DNA of 6,491 nt from Bryobacterales bacterium (GTDB taxonomy: Bacteria > Acidobacteriota > Terriglobia > Bryobacterales > Bryobacteraceae). The position numbers were made by a program, and so were the translations under genes. Position 1 is the first letter of the stretch. Every line of letters begins with the position of its first letter. The DNA lies in contig PLMF01000206.1 in assembly GCA_003142355.1 (NCBI GenBank), forward strand, positions 13,239 through 19,729. The letters are read 5' to 3'. This document shows, in pieces, positions 5,983-6,491 of this stretch. Under the pieces are notes generated by a model that did no database searches, was not told the origin of the DNA, and saw only the letters and a list, made by a program, of their open reading frames with translations.

Positions 5983-6491
5983 ATGCGAACTAGTGCTGCA
6001 ATCTTACTCTGCTTTGCGAGCATCGCCAGCGCCGCCGTTCAGACGGAAAAGCTGCGGAACGAAAAGGTCGCCGCCTTCGACTGCACGCTGCGGCCGGGCG
6101 AGACGCTGAACATCAAGCAACCGGGTGTCACGGTTTATTTTCAGGGGGGATCGCTCGAGATCGCGCCGGAAGGGGGCAAGGCCCAGAAGGTCACAGTCAA
6201 GCCGGGAGACACCGTGTTCCGGGCGGCGCAAGCCGGGGTTGTCAAGAACACAGGTTCCTCCGAGATCCGCTTTGCGAGAGTGGATTTTCTCGGATCCGGC
6301 GGATCGGAGACCTGGGGAACCACAGGCCTTTCTCCTAATTACAAGCTGCTGTTCGAGAACCCATACACGCGGGCTTACGACATCCGCATCCCCGCCGGAA
6401 CCAAGGAACCGCAGCACACTCACAAGAACCGGGTGGTGGTCTGCCTGTCGGGCGCCCAAGTGAGGCACCTGATGCCCGACGGCCGCGAGGA
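5983..6491 (+). CDS. Secreted two-cupin protein, N-terminal part (3' end outside window)
   Basis: ATG 5983 follows GAGGAG (5971-5976) with 6-nt spacing and opens a frame that stays open for 169 codons to the window end. Residues 1-17 form a Sec signal peptide (hydrophobic AAILLCFASIA, cleavage probably after ASA at 15-17), so the protein acts outside the cytoplasm. A first cupin-like half (about 25-102) has PGETLNI and GDTVFRAAQAGVVKN but lacks metal-binding histidines. The second half starts at about 120 (NYKLLFENPYTRAYDIRIP) and contains QHTHKN with H145 and H147, a cupin motif 1 in which the usual glutamate position is valine (HTHKNRVVVCLSG). The rest, including motif 2, is beyond the window. 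The reading is continuous with no sign of the damage seen upstream. Function is unknown; sugar or small-ligand binding, or metal-dependent catalysis, are possible for cupins but not shown here. Confidence 0.85.
   Translation, partial: MRTSAAILLCFASIASAAVQTEKLRNEKVAAFDCTLRPGETLNIKQPGVTVYFQGGSLEIAPEGGKAQKVTVKPGDTVFRAAQAGVVKNTGSSEIRFARVDFLGSGGSETWGTTGLSPNYKLLFENPYTRAYDIRIPAGTKEPQHTHKNRVVVCLSGAQVRHLMPDGRE

Overview
The window looks like a chromosomal segment from a soil-type Acidobacteriota, most likely the Solibacter/Bryobacter lineage. The basis is GC-rich codon usage, an Oar-like TonB-dependent receptor of the kind expanded in that group, a secreted TlpA-type thioredoxin and a secreted two-cupin protein. 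This placement rests on remembered family resemblance, not on a search.

Left part (1-2882, + strand): two translationally coupled signalling genes. The first is the C-terminal part of a sensor histidine kinase; its 5' end lies outside the window. The second is a complete 728-residue hybrid kinase with the order REC-PAS-HisKA-HATPase-REC. Both read cleanly, and neither shows internal damage in the parts visible.

Middle part (2946-5922): every gene here is broken. A RBBP9/YdeN-type serine hydrolase on the - strand (2946 to about 3320) has lost its N-terminal half, including the nucleophile serine. It abuts head to head a TonB-dependent receptor on the + strand (about 3325-5143) that has lost its N-terminus. 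The receptor is a mosaic of eight recognisable pieces in the right order but in changing frames (1,1,2,2,3,2,1,2), with about seven internal deletions and only about half of a normal receptor left. After its stop come a good ribosome-binding site and a start codon (5166), followed by an unrecognised fragment in a different frame. That fragment is fused to a TlpA-like thioredoxin (about 5414-5922), which has itself lost its signal peptide, its linker and its cis-proline region. Two short direct repeats (9-nt units at 3325-3360, an exact 15-nt duplication at 3406-3435) sit in the receptor remnant.

Right part (5923-6491): a short intergenic region with a plausible -10 element and ribosome-binding site, then the undamaged start of a secreted bicupin protein that runs off the window.

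I do not see a new biological system. The strongest unexplained signal is the dense cluster of deletions confined to 2.95-5.92 kb between intact flanks. It may be a real local decay hotspot or an assembly collapse across paralogous receptor loci; read mapping would decide. No tRNA, rRNA, CRISPR array, transposase or convincing terminator was found.
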